DNA of 64,000 bases from Isoetes taiwanensis (GCA_021234155.1 JAJEKV010000035.1:9982407-10046406), one strand, 5' to 3'; counted from the first letter of the stretch, positions 33,549 to 44,829 are shown. Notes: a model not told the origin generated them from the letters alone. A program made the numbers and translations.

Positions 33549-34700
33549 CCCTGGGCACTGTTGTATGGTCTCCGGCCTTTCCCACATGCATCCCCTTTTC
33601 TCACGGGGGTGTTGCGGGCTTGGGATCACGTGCGTGTGCTCTTCCAGCTAGATTATGCCTCAGTTTATCACCACTCTTCTCCTTTCTTGTGGGTTCCTCT
33701 ACCCCTAGCGTACTTGCCCTTGGTCGCCATCGTGCATGCTCGGACGCGAGGCCGTTGGAGGCGAGCTCTTTGTGCTCACCTTGGAGGATTGGTATTGGGA
33801 TGGTCAGCTAGCCGTGGGAGTTCTTTCGAGCTTCGCTTTACGCTGAAGGGCGATGGCCAGGGCTATCGGGAACAAGTGGCGGGGAGTATTCCGCTACACA
33901 TACCTATAGTCCCCGGGGTGATGTGGTGGTGCGGGTTTGGAAGGTTCATCCAGATGTTGTATCTTCTTGTTTTGTGCGGTCTTGTTACCGGGTGTTGGCT
34001 ATTCATGACACTCGCCCCCTTGCCGGGCAAGTGGTCTCTGCAGCTTAGGGTTCTCGATGGCTTTCGGTTTGGACGTGGACATGGAGCTCACTTCCCCACC
34101 GAAGGTTCGGTTATACGTGGCGGGTGGTGCATTTGTATCGGGTGAATGTCCTTGTGAGTCGGTTTAGGCGGTGTGAGCCCTCTTTGCCCTTGTTGTGGCC
34201 TTCATCGTGAGGCTGTGGAGCATTATGCGGTTTTATGCCCTCACTTGCGGGTTGCCCGGGATTGGGTCGGGGCTGTTTCGGGTGAGATTGAATAGCTAAC
34301 AATTCTTTGCTTCATGTATATCCTGGTGCTTGGCCACTCGTACGGCAGCAAGCCTTGCATCTGTGCGTGGCTTGGTTGGTGTGTTTGGAAGCGGCGGCGG
34401 TTGTGGATCTTTCAGGGGATTCAGCAGCCTGCAGCCTCTCTGATTCCTCGACTCAGGTACAAGCTATTTCAAAGCTTTTTGGTGTTCCCGGGATTAGTAG
34501 AGCGGAAGTTCTCCATTTGGCGGGACTTCTTGGGTGTGGTAGATGGTGATGGCCAGTTTGTACAGCAGTAGAGTTGCAGTTGTTGTGGAGTGTCGAGGTA
34601 TCACTGTCTCTTTGGGGCAGTTCTCCTTCCTCCTCACTTGCTTTGTAACATTACCATTCTTTTAATATATTGCTGACACAGTTCTTCAAAAAAAAAAAAA
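33549..34700 (+). mobile_element. 5'-truncated zf-RVT LINE inserted in the trihelix gene
   Basis: About 1.15 kb, ending CACAGTTCTTC and poly(A) (34688-34700) with a target duplication. Broken frames encode FPHASPFLTGVLRAWDHVRV (33561-34145), then zf-RVT text, CPCCGLHREAVEHYAVLCPH-like, around 34170-34250 and WLVCLEAAA/WCVWKRRRLWIFQG around 34370-34410. These align with the C-terminus of the LINE at 13184-14281. RT and endonuclease are absent. It is not in copy A, so it postdates the duplication or is allelic. Confidence 0.88.
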
Positions 34701-34733
34701 ATGCACTATGCTAGTCTCCAAGTAGAGATTTAA

Positions 34734-35132
34734 GTCGCAAAAATACTTGTTGAAGCCATTAAGTCATTGAAGAAATTGGCACAAATTGGCATTGTTCATT
34801 ATCTGAATTTGTTCAGATTGACACAAATTGGCATTGTGTATGAAACACAAATGATTTCAGAAACTGACATTGTATATGCAACAAAAACTGACATTGTGTA
34901 ATTTTCTTTCCTTGTAATTTTCTTTACTTCAAAAATGGAACTCTGGATCTGTCCTTATTGGAGCTAGATAAATCTACAGTAGATTTTGTGTTTAAGGTTA
35001 CAACGAAATTATTCTTACATCTCATATTTAGGAATAGCAGAAGGACGTGCAAATTACTTTTATAATACAAGATACTAACTTAGAAAGCTTTTATTTGAAT
35101 GTGTTCCTTCTATTCTTACACTCCAGGGTATA
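34734..35132. other. 3' flank of trihelix-like gene
   Basis: AT-rich DNA with repeated ACAAA(T)TGGCATTG and ACTGACATTGT motifs, probably 3' UTR and flank. No gene. It continued into 59558 before the gypsy insertion. Confidence 0.5.
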
Positions 35133-35137
35133 ACTTC
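35133..35137. repeat. Gypsy target-site duplication, left (ACTTC)
   Basis: Identical 5 bp at 59553-59557, directly outside the outermost LTR ends. Confidence 0.9.
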
Positions 35138-36790
35138 TGTGACGTCCCCTACTCGTATACGGTGCACTCACCGTATACAAACAGGAGTTCATCCCCCATA
35201 CCAGCTCCATGCCGATACAGGGCCCTCCACATGACACTGCAACCGTGACGGGTTCCAGTGGGAAGAGTGAAGGGGTCATTTTACCCCGTCTCCCTCAGGG
35301 CCTACCTAGCTGCGGAAGCGTAAACATACATGTCAGTATACAAAGCATCACATATCTACCTCTAGGGTAGTACATCACATCTGCATAGACTATGATCAGC
35401 ACAATGCATATGGGGAATCCTACCCAGGGCTCAGACTCAAGGGGATGACTGACGGCTTGGGTCTCCAGAGTTCAGTGCAGACAGAATTCATGGCAATGGA
35501 TTGGGCTGGCATAAGAACATGGCATTGGGTTGTCCACTCCATCCGCCCCTCCCGTGCACACTTTGCAGAGTAGGCTGAAAAGTGTTGGGACCTGACTGTA
35601 GCCCGCCGGATGCGTAGCCGAAGGGGCTACATCCTGGGTTGGATCTCCCCAGTCCCGATGGGGCAGGTAGGGATCTCTCCCTCCAGAGATCTACATGCTG
35701 ACTCAAGGAGGCTAGAGGGCCACTGCCCTTATTCGACTTGAACCCACTGGAGAGTGACGCATCACCCCACGGGTGTCGAGCCCATGCGTTGCCCACACTC
35801 CGTGGCAAGCCATTAGGCCTAGTCCCAATGATCCCCGGTAGACATTACACACCAGAGGGATCGTTCAAGAGTCAGGACAAGAACCTCCTTATGAGCCAGT
35901 CTGGTCCCTTCACCCACAACCAGGTGTGGTTCTTGTGCACAGGCCGAATCTATAGTGTGCTAGAGAGGCTAATCTAGGAGCATCTACTACCAAGCTTTAG
36001 GTCTCTACCCCCCTTCCCAATACAAGGAGTTCATAGAGATACATCATCCATATACGTCATAGAAGAACTAAAGAACTAGATTTAATCTATATCATAGAGT
36101 TAGGTTCTTTAGTTAGAGTCTGCTATCTAGAGATCTAGAGGGCTGCTATGGGCAATTTAATAGGCTAAACCTACTGATTCAATGACTAAAAGATGGTTTA
36201 AGCTATTAAATTGCCCAAATACCTGATCCTTGAGTGGCTCCTCCTGACCTGAGTTCGACCATCCTGCTGAAATGCTCGAACCAAGGAAAACTAATAGACA
36301 GAGTCTGGGAGGCGGTTTTGGCTCTTGAGGCAGCCAAAACGGAGTTCTAAAACCCTAGAAACGAAATTGGGCAAGTTAGGGTTTTCCCTCCTAAATAGAC
36401 AAGGGGGTTGGCTAGGGTTTCCAATTATCCCCTTTAGGCATGTGGGATAATTGGGAATGGGCCCACTTGCCTTTAATGGCTAGGTGGCAAAATGTGCCCA
36501 CATGGAAAGGTGTGCCCACATTAATGTGCATATTGGTAAATGTGCACATTAATTGCACACTTGGGTATGGCCCACTTGGCATAAAGTGTCCACATGGGAA
36601 AATGTGCACCTAGATAAATGTGCACATGGTTAAATGTGCACATTAATAAATGCACACTCCTTGCAAGTTGCCCCCTAGGGGCTACCCACCTGGCTACACG
36701 TCGGCGTACACGTCAGTCGGGGTGGCGTGTACGCGTGACGAGGCAGTACAGTATACGTCCTGGGACCGTATACTGTGCTGGAACGTCACA
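35138..36790 (-). repeat. Gypsy LTR 1 (3' LTR of left unit), 1653 bp
   Basis: Starts TGTGACGTCCCC and ends GGAACGTCACA, so both ends share TGTGACG in inverted form. Short hairpins lie just inside each end: GTATACGGTG-CACT-CACCGTATAC (35155-35178) and CAGTATACG...CGTATACTG (36749-36775). A cluster of TGTGCAC motifs, including the palindrome AATGTGCACATT, lies at 36490-36660, in U3 for the minus-strand element. Confidence 0.92.
36490..36660 (-). promoter_or_regulatory. TGTGCAC motif cluster in LTR U3
   Basis: At least six copies of (A)TGTGCAC/GTGCACA and related TGTGCCCAC within 170 bp, spaced 15-40 bp. They are repeated in LTR 3 at 59253-59423. In the transcribed direction they lie about 130-300 bp from the LTR start, where promoters and enhancers sit. 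The regulatory role is inferred. Confidence 0.45.
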
Positions 36791-36803
36791 TTCTCCCCAC
36801 CTT
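36791..36803 (-). other. Gypsy polypurine tract, left unit
   Basis: The minus strand reads AAGGTGGGGAGAA directly before TGTGACG. A similar AAGGTGGGGAGA recurs at about 36831-36842. Confidence 0.85.
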
Positions 36804-37648
36804 GAAATGATGATGTCCGCAGCATCGTGGGTCTCCCCACCTTGGGATCTTCCTAACCTGCAATCAACTTGATACATACGATATACTACTATAATACTTA
36901 CACATTTATTAAGATTACCTTAAGGTAATATTTTTGGAACATTATTACGCCATTAACTTATGAAATAACTCATCAATTCATAACATCATTAAAACAAGTT
37001 ACTCAATAATTCACTTATCACGACAATTTAGTTTATCAAAATTTTAAATTAACGTTCGAGTACTCCTCATTCCTTGCAACACATTCTAACAAAATTTGTG
37101 TTGCAAGTCTTCGTAGCTCGACCTCCTTGCCCTCCGGAGCGCTCTATTGGCCTGCAGGTCGACACTACGTTAGTACCATTTAATTATTAATAAAATTTTG
37201 GTTATATGGTGACCACCCCACCTATCTACATGGATGCATGGCTAATCTCCCGGCGTAGGAAGAGGATGAATCTTCCATAATGGCCGTGGAGACAGCGTCC
37301 TATTATGCCTATATGCCTCTCATGCCTACACCTCTAGTTGCCCAGCGTGGAGGATATCCTTCCCGCGTGGGGGGGGGGCGTGAAGGATCATATATGGGGC
37401 TAAAGGTGCCTTTCCTATCAATGCATTCCTTAATGACCTCCTTTCTCTCGAGGTCGTCTACTTCCGTGGGACAGAAGTAGACTTTCTAATCTACCTTCCA
37501 CTCATCCAAGCGGAAACGCAGTCATGCCTACATTGACATTACACCACGCCCTAGAGATCACCGCAGTGGTCTCATCATCGGTAACGACGCATGCGACCCA
37601 TACCTGGCATAGGTTGCATGCGTAGATTAATCTCAACTACACATAGAC
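36804..37648. other. Gypsy 3' untranslated internal region, left unit
   Basis: No ORF. AT-rich with a GC-rich patch (37100-37560). It lies between the pol stop and the polypurine tract. Confidence 0.6.
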
Positions 37649-38368
37649 TTAATCTACACAAATCGACATGCCTGAGCCGATTTCTTCGGAGATGACCTTG
37701 CCATCCCATTGCTCCATGAACTGTGGGTACTGCTTTACTAGATCTTTCTTAAGTACCCAAGTCGCGTCTTCCACTGGCAAGTGTTTCCACTTGACCAAGT
37801 ATTGGAGGAACTCCGACCTCCTTGTTTTCTTGAAAGCTTTATCAAGAATCAATTCTGGAACTATTTCCAGCTGCTCTTCCGTCATTTCCAACAACGTTGG
37901 AGTGTCCAAGACTTCGTCTGGATTTGGAGTATGCTTCTTCAACAAACTCACGTGGAAGACCTTATGAATTTTTAGGTGTGCTGGCAAGTCTAGCTTGTAG
38001 TATTGATTTCCTACTTTCTGGATTATTCTGAAGGGTCCAGCCTGCCTTGGAGCAAGCTTCTTACAATTTCCGATCCTGAGCTTCTGCTTTACCTTGATCT
38101 TCAACCACACATAGTCTTCAACTTGGAACTCTCTAACCGTTCGATGTTTGTCGGCAATGCTCTTCTGTCGACTCCTTGCTGCTAGCAGATATCCTCGAAC
38201 TTCTTCCACGAGCCGCTGCATGTCGGCCAACATCTGCTGCGAAACCTCTACCTTTGACAGGGGGTTGTGCCAAGTGTCTGGACTTAGGCATTGATAGCCG
38301 TAATTGATCATAAACGACGACATTTGGGACGATTCCTGCTTGGTGCTATTATATGCAAACTCTACCAA
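37649..38368 (-). pseudogene. Gypsy integrase C-terminus and chromodomain, left unit
   Basis: A 239-residue open frame. It begins MVEFAYNSTKQESSQMSSF (end of integrase core) and contains VEDYVWLKIKVKQKLRIGN and the GPF/Y module RQAGPFRIIQKVGNQYYKL, then IHKVFHVSLLKKHTPNPDEV. Residues about 165-225 form a chromodomain: PELILDKAFKKTRRSEFLQY, LVKWKHLPVEDATWVLKKDL, VKQYPQFMEQW. The aromatic and acidic positions of the histone-binding pocket are only partly kept. Chromodomains steer integration to marked chromatin. The frame is intact but separated from the core by stops near 38380. Confidence 0.93.
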
Positions 38369-38383
38369 GTGAATAAATTCTTC

Positions 38384-38914
38384 TCACATACCTTGCTTAT
38401 TCCAGACATAGTTTCGTAGCATGTCCTCCAAAATTCTGTTGGTCCGCTCCGTTTGGCCATCCGTCTGAGGATGATATGCCGTGCTCATGGATAGCTTCGT
38501 CTGAATGGTCGCAAAGAGGTCTTGCCAAAAGGCGCTCATGAACTTCGGATCCCTGTTGGAGATGATCTCCCTTGGCATGCCGCGGAAGTCCAAGATCTCT
38601 TTGGTGAAGAGCTTTGGCGTATCCATAGTCAGATCGTGGTCCCCGCAAGGCACAAAATGTGCCATCTTCGACAACTTGTCAACCACTACCATCAAGGCAT
38701 CCTTCCCTCTTACTGTCCTTGGAAGCCCTGTGATGAAATCCATGCTAATCACCTCCCACTTAGCGTTTGGCACCGCTAATGGTTCTAATGCCCACGAATT
38801 AAGCTGCTTTCGCCGTCTGGCGGCATAGCGACATTCCTTAATGTAGCGAGCTACCTGCTTCTTCATTCCTCGCCAATAATAGGCTGGCTGCGCGCTTTGG
38901 AAATATGTTTTCAT
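38384..38914 (-). pseudogene. Gypsy integrase catalytic core, left unit
   Basis: A 176-residue frame. It opens with the end of the zinc-binding region (AYYWRGMKKQVARYIKECRY, C-terminal Cys partly altered). The DDE core follows: WEVISMDFITGLPRTVRGKD (first Asp), EIISNRDPKFMSAFWQDLFA (second Asp) and AYHPQTDGQTERTNRILEDM (Glu). D-D-35-E spacing is consistent. The core catalyses 3' processing and strand transfer of cDNA. It ends NYVWNKQGM at a stop just before the chromodomain frame. Confidence 0.93.
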
Positions 38915-39445
38915 GAATCATGGCGGCTATTGGTACATTCATAGCGCGGTCATAGAGGATCAATTTCCTTCGATGATTCGCACCACAACTTGTTCTTATG
39001 GTATAACGGTTGCCTTCCTTCTTATAATTCTTGAAGGCTTCCCGCTCCTTATCCGTTCTAGCCTCCCTAGAGAGGCTTGCCCATACTTCTCTGAAATCCA
39101 CATCCGTTGGCAAGGATTCTTCAATCTTCTTACCAAAGTCACCGGAGAGCGTCGAAATTGCATTGCAATGCGCTCTAGTTGTCGAGGATGCCTTGAAAGC
39201 GCATCCGCTACCATTGAGCTTCACGGCTTGTAGCTATATCAAAGTCATTGCTCCTCAAGGAACTCCATCCACCTTCTCGCCTCGGGTTGGGAGGTGTGGT
39301 TTCGTGAATACATCTTTGGAGGCTCGATGATGATCGTGTCAATTGGAACTTCCCTTCCCCCAAGGTAATGCCTCCAAATTCTTAATGCCGACAACCCATG
39401 ACAACTCCTGATTTGCGTGGGGTGGCGCATTTTGGCGTCGTTCAT
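38838..39445 (-). pseudogene. Gypsy RNase H region, left unit (broken)
   Basis: Fragments include RIWRHYLGGREVPIDTIII (WRHYLxGRE is the family pattern), EARRWMEFLEEQ and MVADALSRHPRQLERIAM, the VVADALSR box closing the RNase H domain. A charged linker, SREARTDKEREAFKNYKKEG, leads to integrase. Catalytic residues cannot be read in one frame because of several indels. Confidence 0.85.
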
Positions 39446-40430
39446 CTTCAGATGATGCGGCTACCACCGCGGCTCTTCTTGCATAAACCTTTGGCCTTTT
39501 GTAGCTATCTTACTGCATCTGTTGCTACAAGCTTATCTTTCTCTGGGTGCGGCGAGGGTTAAAGGCTGGGGCGGTTGTTAAAGCTTCCTTCAACAATTCA
39601 AAATCCCTTTTGGGCTTTCTTGTGCCAATGATCTGCCCAATCTTTCACTTTTTTCGCCCTCGTCAAGTCACGTTAGCGGGGCGCTATCTTAGCAAAGTTC
39701 TTTCACGAACTTCCTCAGCGGTACCCTCGCTAGGCCGAAAAACTTCTGACCTCATGCACATTCTTGATTGCTGCCATCGAATGACGGCTTCAATCTTGGA
39801 AGGGTCCGTGAAATTCCTTCTCGCTGAGATCACATGACCAAGATATTCCATCTTCTCCGCATGGTGCCACTTCGGACAACTTGGCGCTGGCTTGGTGCCT
39901 CTTCAACTTCTCTAGCACTCTCCTTAGGGTGTTCAATGCGTGCTTCTTCAAGGGATCTATACACCAAAATGTCATCAAAGAACACAATCACAAAGGTGTC
40001 TAAGAACTCCCCGAAGATGTCGTTCATGAGCCCTCATGAACGCCAAGGGCGTCGATAAGCCCGAAAGGCATTACCGTAAACTCATAATGCCCATCTTTGC
40101 GTCGAAAGCGGTTTTATGAATATCTTCTTCCTTTATCGGATCGATGATAGCCTGACCCTAAGTCAATTTTGAGAAGACCTTTGCTCCCCAAGCTGGATCC
40201 ATCAAGTCATCCGGACGGGAAGCGCCGTGCTTGTTTTTGATGGTGTGCTTGTTCAAGCGCCTATAGTCTATGCACATCCTCAAACCGCCATCCTTCTTCT
40301 TAACAAAAAGATGGGCTCCAAATGGCGGAGACGCTAGGTCTAATAAAACCTAGGTCGAGCAACTCCTGCAATTGCTTCTTCAGCTCCGTCAACTCCTGCG
40401 TCGTCATTCTGTATGGAGCCTTACTTGTCG
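39446..40430 (-). pseudogene. Gypsy reverse transcriptase, left unit (broken)
   Basis: The clearest piece, 39830-40027, reads [23 protein letters not shown] in one frame: the xDD catalytic box (FFDDILVY, where YxDDILVYS is usual). Around 40030-40130 the text matches [14 protein letters not shown]-like in shifted frames. Around 40250-40330 it matches [20 protein letters not shown]-like. The domain is certain from order and the DD box, but it is split into at least five frames. Confidence 0.85.
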
Positions 40431-40454
40431 GCTTTGTTCCCGGTTCGAAAGTCT

Positions 40455-41195
40455 TTATTTCACACTGACTCCCCTCGTAAGGAGGGAGGTGCTCGATCTC
40501 ATCGGAAAGAGATTGTGGAATTCGTGATCAATCGGAAGGCTATTTGCTTCGGCAACCTTGGCGAGCACCTTGTCTTCTTTGCTTTCTTCGGACTCCGGCT
40601 CTTCAATCTCAAGCTTGAAGATGTATGCTACTTGCTCGCTCTTGATGCACTTGAACAACCGTTTAGAAGACATACACTGCATGATGGGAACAACTTCTTT
40701 ACCTGTGATCTCAATGATCTTGCCGTCGGTTGGGAAGGTCACCTTCCGCTTTCACAATCAATGATGGCCTCACTGGTCAAGATACTTCATTCCTATGATC
40801 AAGTCGTACTTGCCGATGCCCATTACTTCTGCCCCCATCTGGATATTAATCCCTGGCAAGTCGATGTCGAAGTTGATCCTCTTGCCTGCTGTCTGCCTTA
40901 CTGCTCCACTTGCTAAAACAATGGGCCTCGGCTTCGACTTCAGTGGTTTCAACTTCAACATTTCTACCATCCTTGGGGATGCAAAATTATGGCTACTTCC
41001 TGAGTCTATCAGGACTATGAAAGGCTTGGCCTTGGCCTTCCCAACTGTGGAAATTACCTTATATTGACTCTCTGCTTGCTTTGTATCTATTGCGGCAAAG
41101 ATATGACACTCACCCTGAATGTAGTCGCGGGCTGCCTCGTCGTCGTCGTCAGATAGGGTGTGTGTCCCAATCTCCCAACTCGCTAGTCTTTGCAC
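40455..41195 (-). pseudogene. Gypsy aspartic protease and adjacent region, left unit
   Basis: The frame 40770-41195 has FIVLIDSGSSHNFASPRMVE, the retropepsin Asp-Ser-Gly site, followed by KLKPLKSKPRPIVLASGAVR, LPGINIQMGAEVMGIGKYDL and IIGMKYLD. This is a complete gypsy protease body. The frame 40455-40742 (VIEITGKEVVPIMQCMSSKR) is the protease-RT connector. A frameshift near 40760 separates them. The protease would cut the Gag-Pol polyprotein. Confidence 0.9.
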
Positions 41196-42340
41196 TCATG
41201 GCGTAGGGGCGGGTTTATTTGTCCTATGGCTTTGGCTGGAAGCACCAAGCAAAGCTTTTCTATACACTCCCGCCTCTTCTCCTTGGGCGCATAGCTCGCC
41301 AAAAGGATCGTGACCGCTTTGGAGACGGTTGACCCTCTCCCGCTTGTCCTTTTTGAAGGACACCGCTTCTTCGTCGCGCCGCTCCCCCGGTTTGCCACCA
41401 TATGGGGCTCTAGCTGGCCACGGGTGGCTGCCCTAGGACTATAACTCCTGTTTGCCTTGCCTTTATCACCGAAATGCTAGCGCCTCGCTCGCTATTGCGA
41501 GGTCCCGTCCCTGCAAGCTTATTGCCTTGGACTCCGCTTCTGATCTTGTCTTAGGGTTTATTGCCCTAAAAAGCTTGGGCGGATCTCCTCATTCAGCCCC
41601 TCAATATAGCTTTCCACTGCGTGATTCTCACCCAACTTTGCACGTAAAGCCTTAGCCTCGAATTCCTCTCAGATATTTCGGGTGATTTGTTTCCTTTGCC
41701 GCAACCTATAGAACTGGCCAGCATCATCTTCGGACTTGTGCTCTCTTGGGGCGTAGTGGCGGAAAGCTTTAGCGAACTTCTTGAACACGCAAGCATCCTC
41801 GCTTAAGCCATGGGCCTTGGCATATCCCTTCCACCCGGATGCATCTTTCCCCGCCGGGTTGGTTGTTGCCACTCGCCTTTATCCTTGTCCTTCATACCAT
41901 AAAAGCGTTGCCATATTAGAAACCATCTCATCCCGGTAAACCTCTGCCTCCATGCGACGCGTTTCTGCCGGAGAATTGCTCGAGCTTCGGCCTTCCAAAG
42001 CGTTTCCCAATGCGGTATACCTTCTTCGATAGTCGAGGCTCGGTGTCCCTTTGTAGCCCATCGTGGTGTCCCTCGCCTCCCATCGCGGCGTTCCTTTGCC
42101 TTCCATCTGTTTGTCACGGGCCCGCTCTTCTTCTTCCACCGAAACGGAAGTTGAATGCGAGCTTGTTAGTTAGAGTCCGAAGGAGTGGGGACCTTCTTCT
42201 CTTGCCCCTCTTCTTGTCCTTCCTGTTTTCGAAGCTGATGCTTGCGGCAATGGCGTTGCCCACCGAACCATCTCTGCTTGTGTGGCCAACAAAGCCTTTA
42301 TTCGCTCAAGGTCCGTCCTCATCACGTGATATTTCCTCTT
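41183..42340 (-). pseudogene. Gypsy Gag, left unit (broken)
   Basis: Pieces in order on the minus strand: ETLWKAEARAILRQKRVAWR (41879-42139), WKGYAKAHGLSEDACVFKKF, KSEDDAGQFYRLRQRKQ, then KLFRAINPKTRSEAESKAIS and RHECKDQRLASWEIGTHTL before protease. F-x-x-L-x-Q and the Ala/Lys-rich capsid-like helices fit a gypsy Gag. A CCHC zinc knuckle is not readable. It is split by indels. Confidence 0.72.
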
Positions 42341-42619
42341 AAACGGGTTAAGGGTCCAAATTCTTCAAACAGGTTCCTTTGCGAGGTGGCCTCGGGCGGA
42401 CTCCCTGTTCTTCCCTAAGGTCTTGGCGTTGTCATTCCCCCGAGCCTAGGCCTCTAGCGCATACACAAATAATTCATGGCTATATGGTTGGTTTAGCTTG
42501 TTCTCTTGCATTATTTATGTTTGTTGGTATGGTTGTGGGGCAAAATACATCAACACAACATTTAAAGTCACAAAATCATATTTATATTATATAATATTTT
42601 AGTACAAAAGTCTCAGGGA

Positions 42620-44150
42620 TCAAAGTCTAACTAGTCTTGAAATCGCCTTGATAAGGCAGGTTGTCCTCAAGGAACTTCTTAACTTGGGCGTTCCTGCCGA
42701 ATGACCCAAGTTCACGAGGACGTTCTCGGCGAACATGTACGAAGGTTTCTCCGCCAGACTCTTCTACCTCATGACGGATGTGCAGGCGCACATCGCCAAT
42801 TGGCGTAAAATGGTATGGGGAAGTCGAAAGAGGTCAAGTGCCATTGCCCTCTTTGACTGAGACGGCATAGTCGACATTTGTCGCTATTCGAGCATGCTGC
42901 CCAAGCCCCGAGAGTGCAATAAGCATAAAGCCTCCTTCTTCACCCGGGGGCTGAACTGCTGATTATCACCGCTATTTCTCCGTCCCCAGCGTGATGGCGG
43001 TAGTACCTCGCGACCACGTCAGTCGTCGCAGATGATTCTCCACTTTGTTTGGCCTCCGGCTCTATACGCCCGTATTAAATGGAGCCTCTATCTCCTGAGG
43101 TCGCGGTGTCTTCAATTGTGGGAGTCGACTACCGGTGGGTCGATTCACGCTCCCTCTTGTTGGAGGTGGTGTCAAAGGCCACGGGCATCAAGATTAACGT
43201 GGGTCTTTCCACGATCCCCATCTGTTCCCCGGGAGGGCGAGAACTCCTCCTCCCGTTGGCAACTCTTGCTCTTCCATCATTTGCACGATGTTCTTTGTAG
43301 GCTTTGGATGCTCAAGTTGACTCCCGGTAGGTGTCGGCTTCCACGACTTGAAGTGGAAAGCCCCAGGCTCCTCGGGACGATGAAATAGCCCAAGCCGGTC
43401 GGCCGCAGTTGGTGGAGCGGTTCATTGTCGGAGCTCCCTCCCCTCGGCATTGAGTTAGATGTCGCCGAGGAGTGTGATACTCCTCTCCTGATGATGATAG
43501 GGGGCTAGGCTTGTGATGCCTAGCCCAAGCGGGAGCAACTCGATGTTCTCGGCCGCTGCGCCTGATTGACCGCTCCTCTTACGCTGTGTCGATTCTCCTC
43601 TCGGGTCTAGCCTGGGGTACTTCTTCTGCCGTCCGGCTCCTCTTCTTCTTCCCTTCCTTCCTTGCTCTTCTTTGATACTTGCCAAAGCATACGCTCTTCG
43701 GCTTGGAGTGCTATAGGGTCCACCTCCATGTCGGAGGGATAGAGGGATGCCCCCATTGGGTTTTAAACGCGATTGGGATAGGAAAATAGCTAAAGCGGTG
43801 GTGTAAAGAGAAATACTTGGTCTGTTACATTGGTACAGGGACCATGTAGTCTGGCAGCCTACTAGCATTGTTAGTTAAGTACCAGCGATGTTGGGGACAT
43901 CACCCAAAGGCTGCTTGAAGGGGTGAGGGGAACAAATATCCTATACAGGGGACTGGGCGAGGGAGGGTTCTACCTAGCTTGGAACTTCTGCTAAAACTTG
44001 TCTATATCTGCTGGGGTTGCATTCAGTGGCTTGGATATCTATTTCTTTCCCAAAAGACTTGGAAGATGTCATTTGACATCATACCGGCGACATGACGCTA
44101 CGTACCATCGCTGAAGTCGGTGGTCAGCCATTGATCTAGCGAAGAAAAGA
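42620..44150 (-). pseudogene. Extra ORF beta upstream of Gag, left unit (broken)
   Basis: Lies on the sense strand of the element between leader hairpins and Gag. Fragments: SLYTTALAIFLSQSRLKPNG (43455-43868), EEQGRKGRRRGAGRQKKYPR, then in shifted frames the MMEEQELPTEEEF text better seen at 54207-54596. It ends with FLEDNLPYQGDFKTS-like at 42630. No family is recognised. Composition is Pro/Ser/Arg-rich with a conserved acidic C-terminus. The same ORF in the right unit shows that it belongs to the element. Confidence 0.55.
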
Positions 44151-44429
44151 GTATCAAATGGATGCGAGGCGCCTCGGGGGTACGGAAGATAAGCCTAAGT
44201 AATTCGAAACAAACTGCGGGGTGCTAAATGAGAAATGGGGACCTTTTAGAAAAGGGGAAAACAAAAATTTTGGATGACCTAGAATTTCTTGGAATTGGGC
44301 GGTTCTGATCTATTAAGAGGTGCAATTGAGAGTTTGAAGACTACTTTTTAGGTTTTTAGGCATGCTAAGAATAACTAATGAACCTATTGCAGCAAACCGG
44401 AGATCACTTGGTGAAGAAAATCTTGAGAG

Positions 44430-44492
44430 GTCTCTGCGTTTAGCTTGGGTAGATAATGAAAAGTTCATTTTCTTTGCCCGCGACGTGTGAGA
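44430..44492. repeat. Leader dyad hairpin 1, left unit
   Basis: Degraded copy of the hairpin at 55617-55681: outer arms TCTC...GACGTGTGAGA and inner dyad GATAATGAAAAGTTCATTTTC. Confidence 0.65.
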
Positions 44493-44626
44493 TATGGGCT
44501 CTAAATGGGCTAACTTGATCAATTTGGGTAATCTAAGGCTGTAATTCTACTAAACTTCGTCGAGTTAGGTAGAATTGACCCCTTATTTGGTCGATTTGGA
44601 GACAGTTTGGGCATTTTTTGGGCCTG

Positions 44627-44686
44627 GTGTCTACGTTAAGCTGGCCAAAAATGAGATTCTCATTCTGTACGGCGCGACGGTGAGAC
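44627..44686. repeat. Leader dyad hairpin 2, left unit
   Basis: Copy of 55816-55879: inner dyad AAAATGAGATTCTCATT; outer arms damaged at CAC/GCGCC. Confidence 0.65.
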
Positions 44687-44829
44687 ATCGTCTCAATTTT
44701 GCTCAAAACTCCAATTTGGCCAAAACAAAGCTAGAATTCAATATCTTAACCTAATTAAACAAGATTAAAACATTATTTACACAAAAATTCCTTATATTAA
44801 CAAAATGTTCATAATTTACAAAAAGTTCA

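Larger units (their letters stand above)
32002..34733 (+). pseudogene. Trihelix/Myb-SANT-like gene, copy B (split by LINE in last exon)
   Basis: Exon 1 is 32002-32148 and exon 2 is 32221-32438 (GTAGAG donor) or 32473 (stop); both encode the DNA-binding domain described for copy A. A Gln/Asn/Pro-rich exon follows near 33080-33255, then a last exon from an AACCAG acceptor at about 33332. It carries a basic NLS-like SSGRKRKRRRVDTLDDVC, then SSSQSVAIAISESSKFISV and EPLKQILESEMEATRKMH. Removing the LINE (33549-34700) joins MEATRKMH to YASLQVEI and a stop at 34731. The only break in exon 1 is near 32113, where A and B also disagree. The expected product is a nuclear DNA-binding protein, a likely transcription factor. 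Confidence 0.75.
20716..35132. repeat. Segmental duplication, copy B
   Basis: Direct copy of 1-10609, offset 20715 at the start and 22747-22757 further in because of net insertions. It keeps the complete endonuclease and the 3' trihelix exons that A has lost, so it is closer to the ancestral arrangement apart from three inserted elements. It ends at the gypsy array's target site. Confidence 0.9.
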
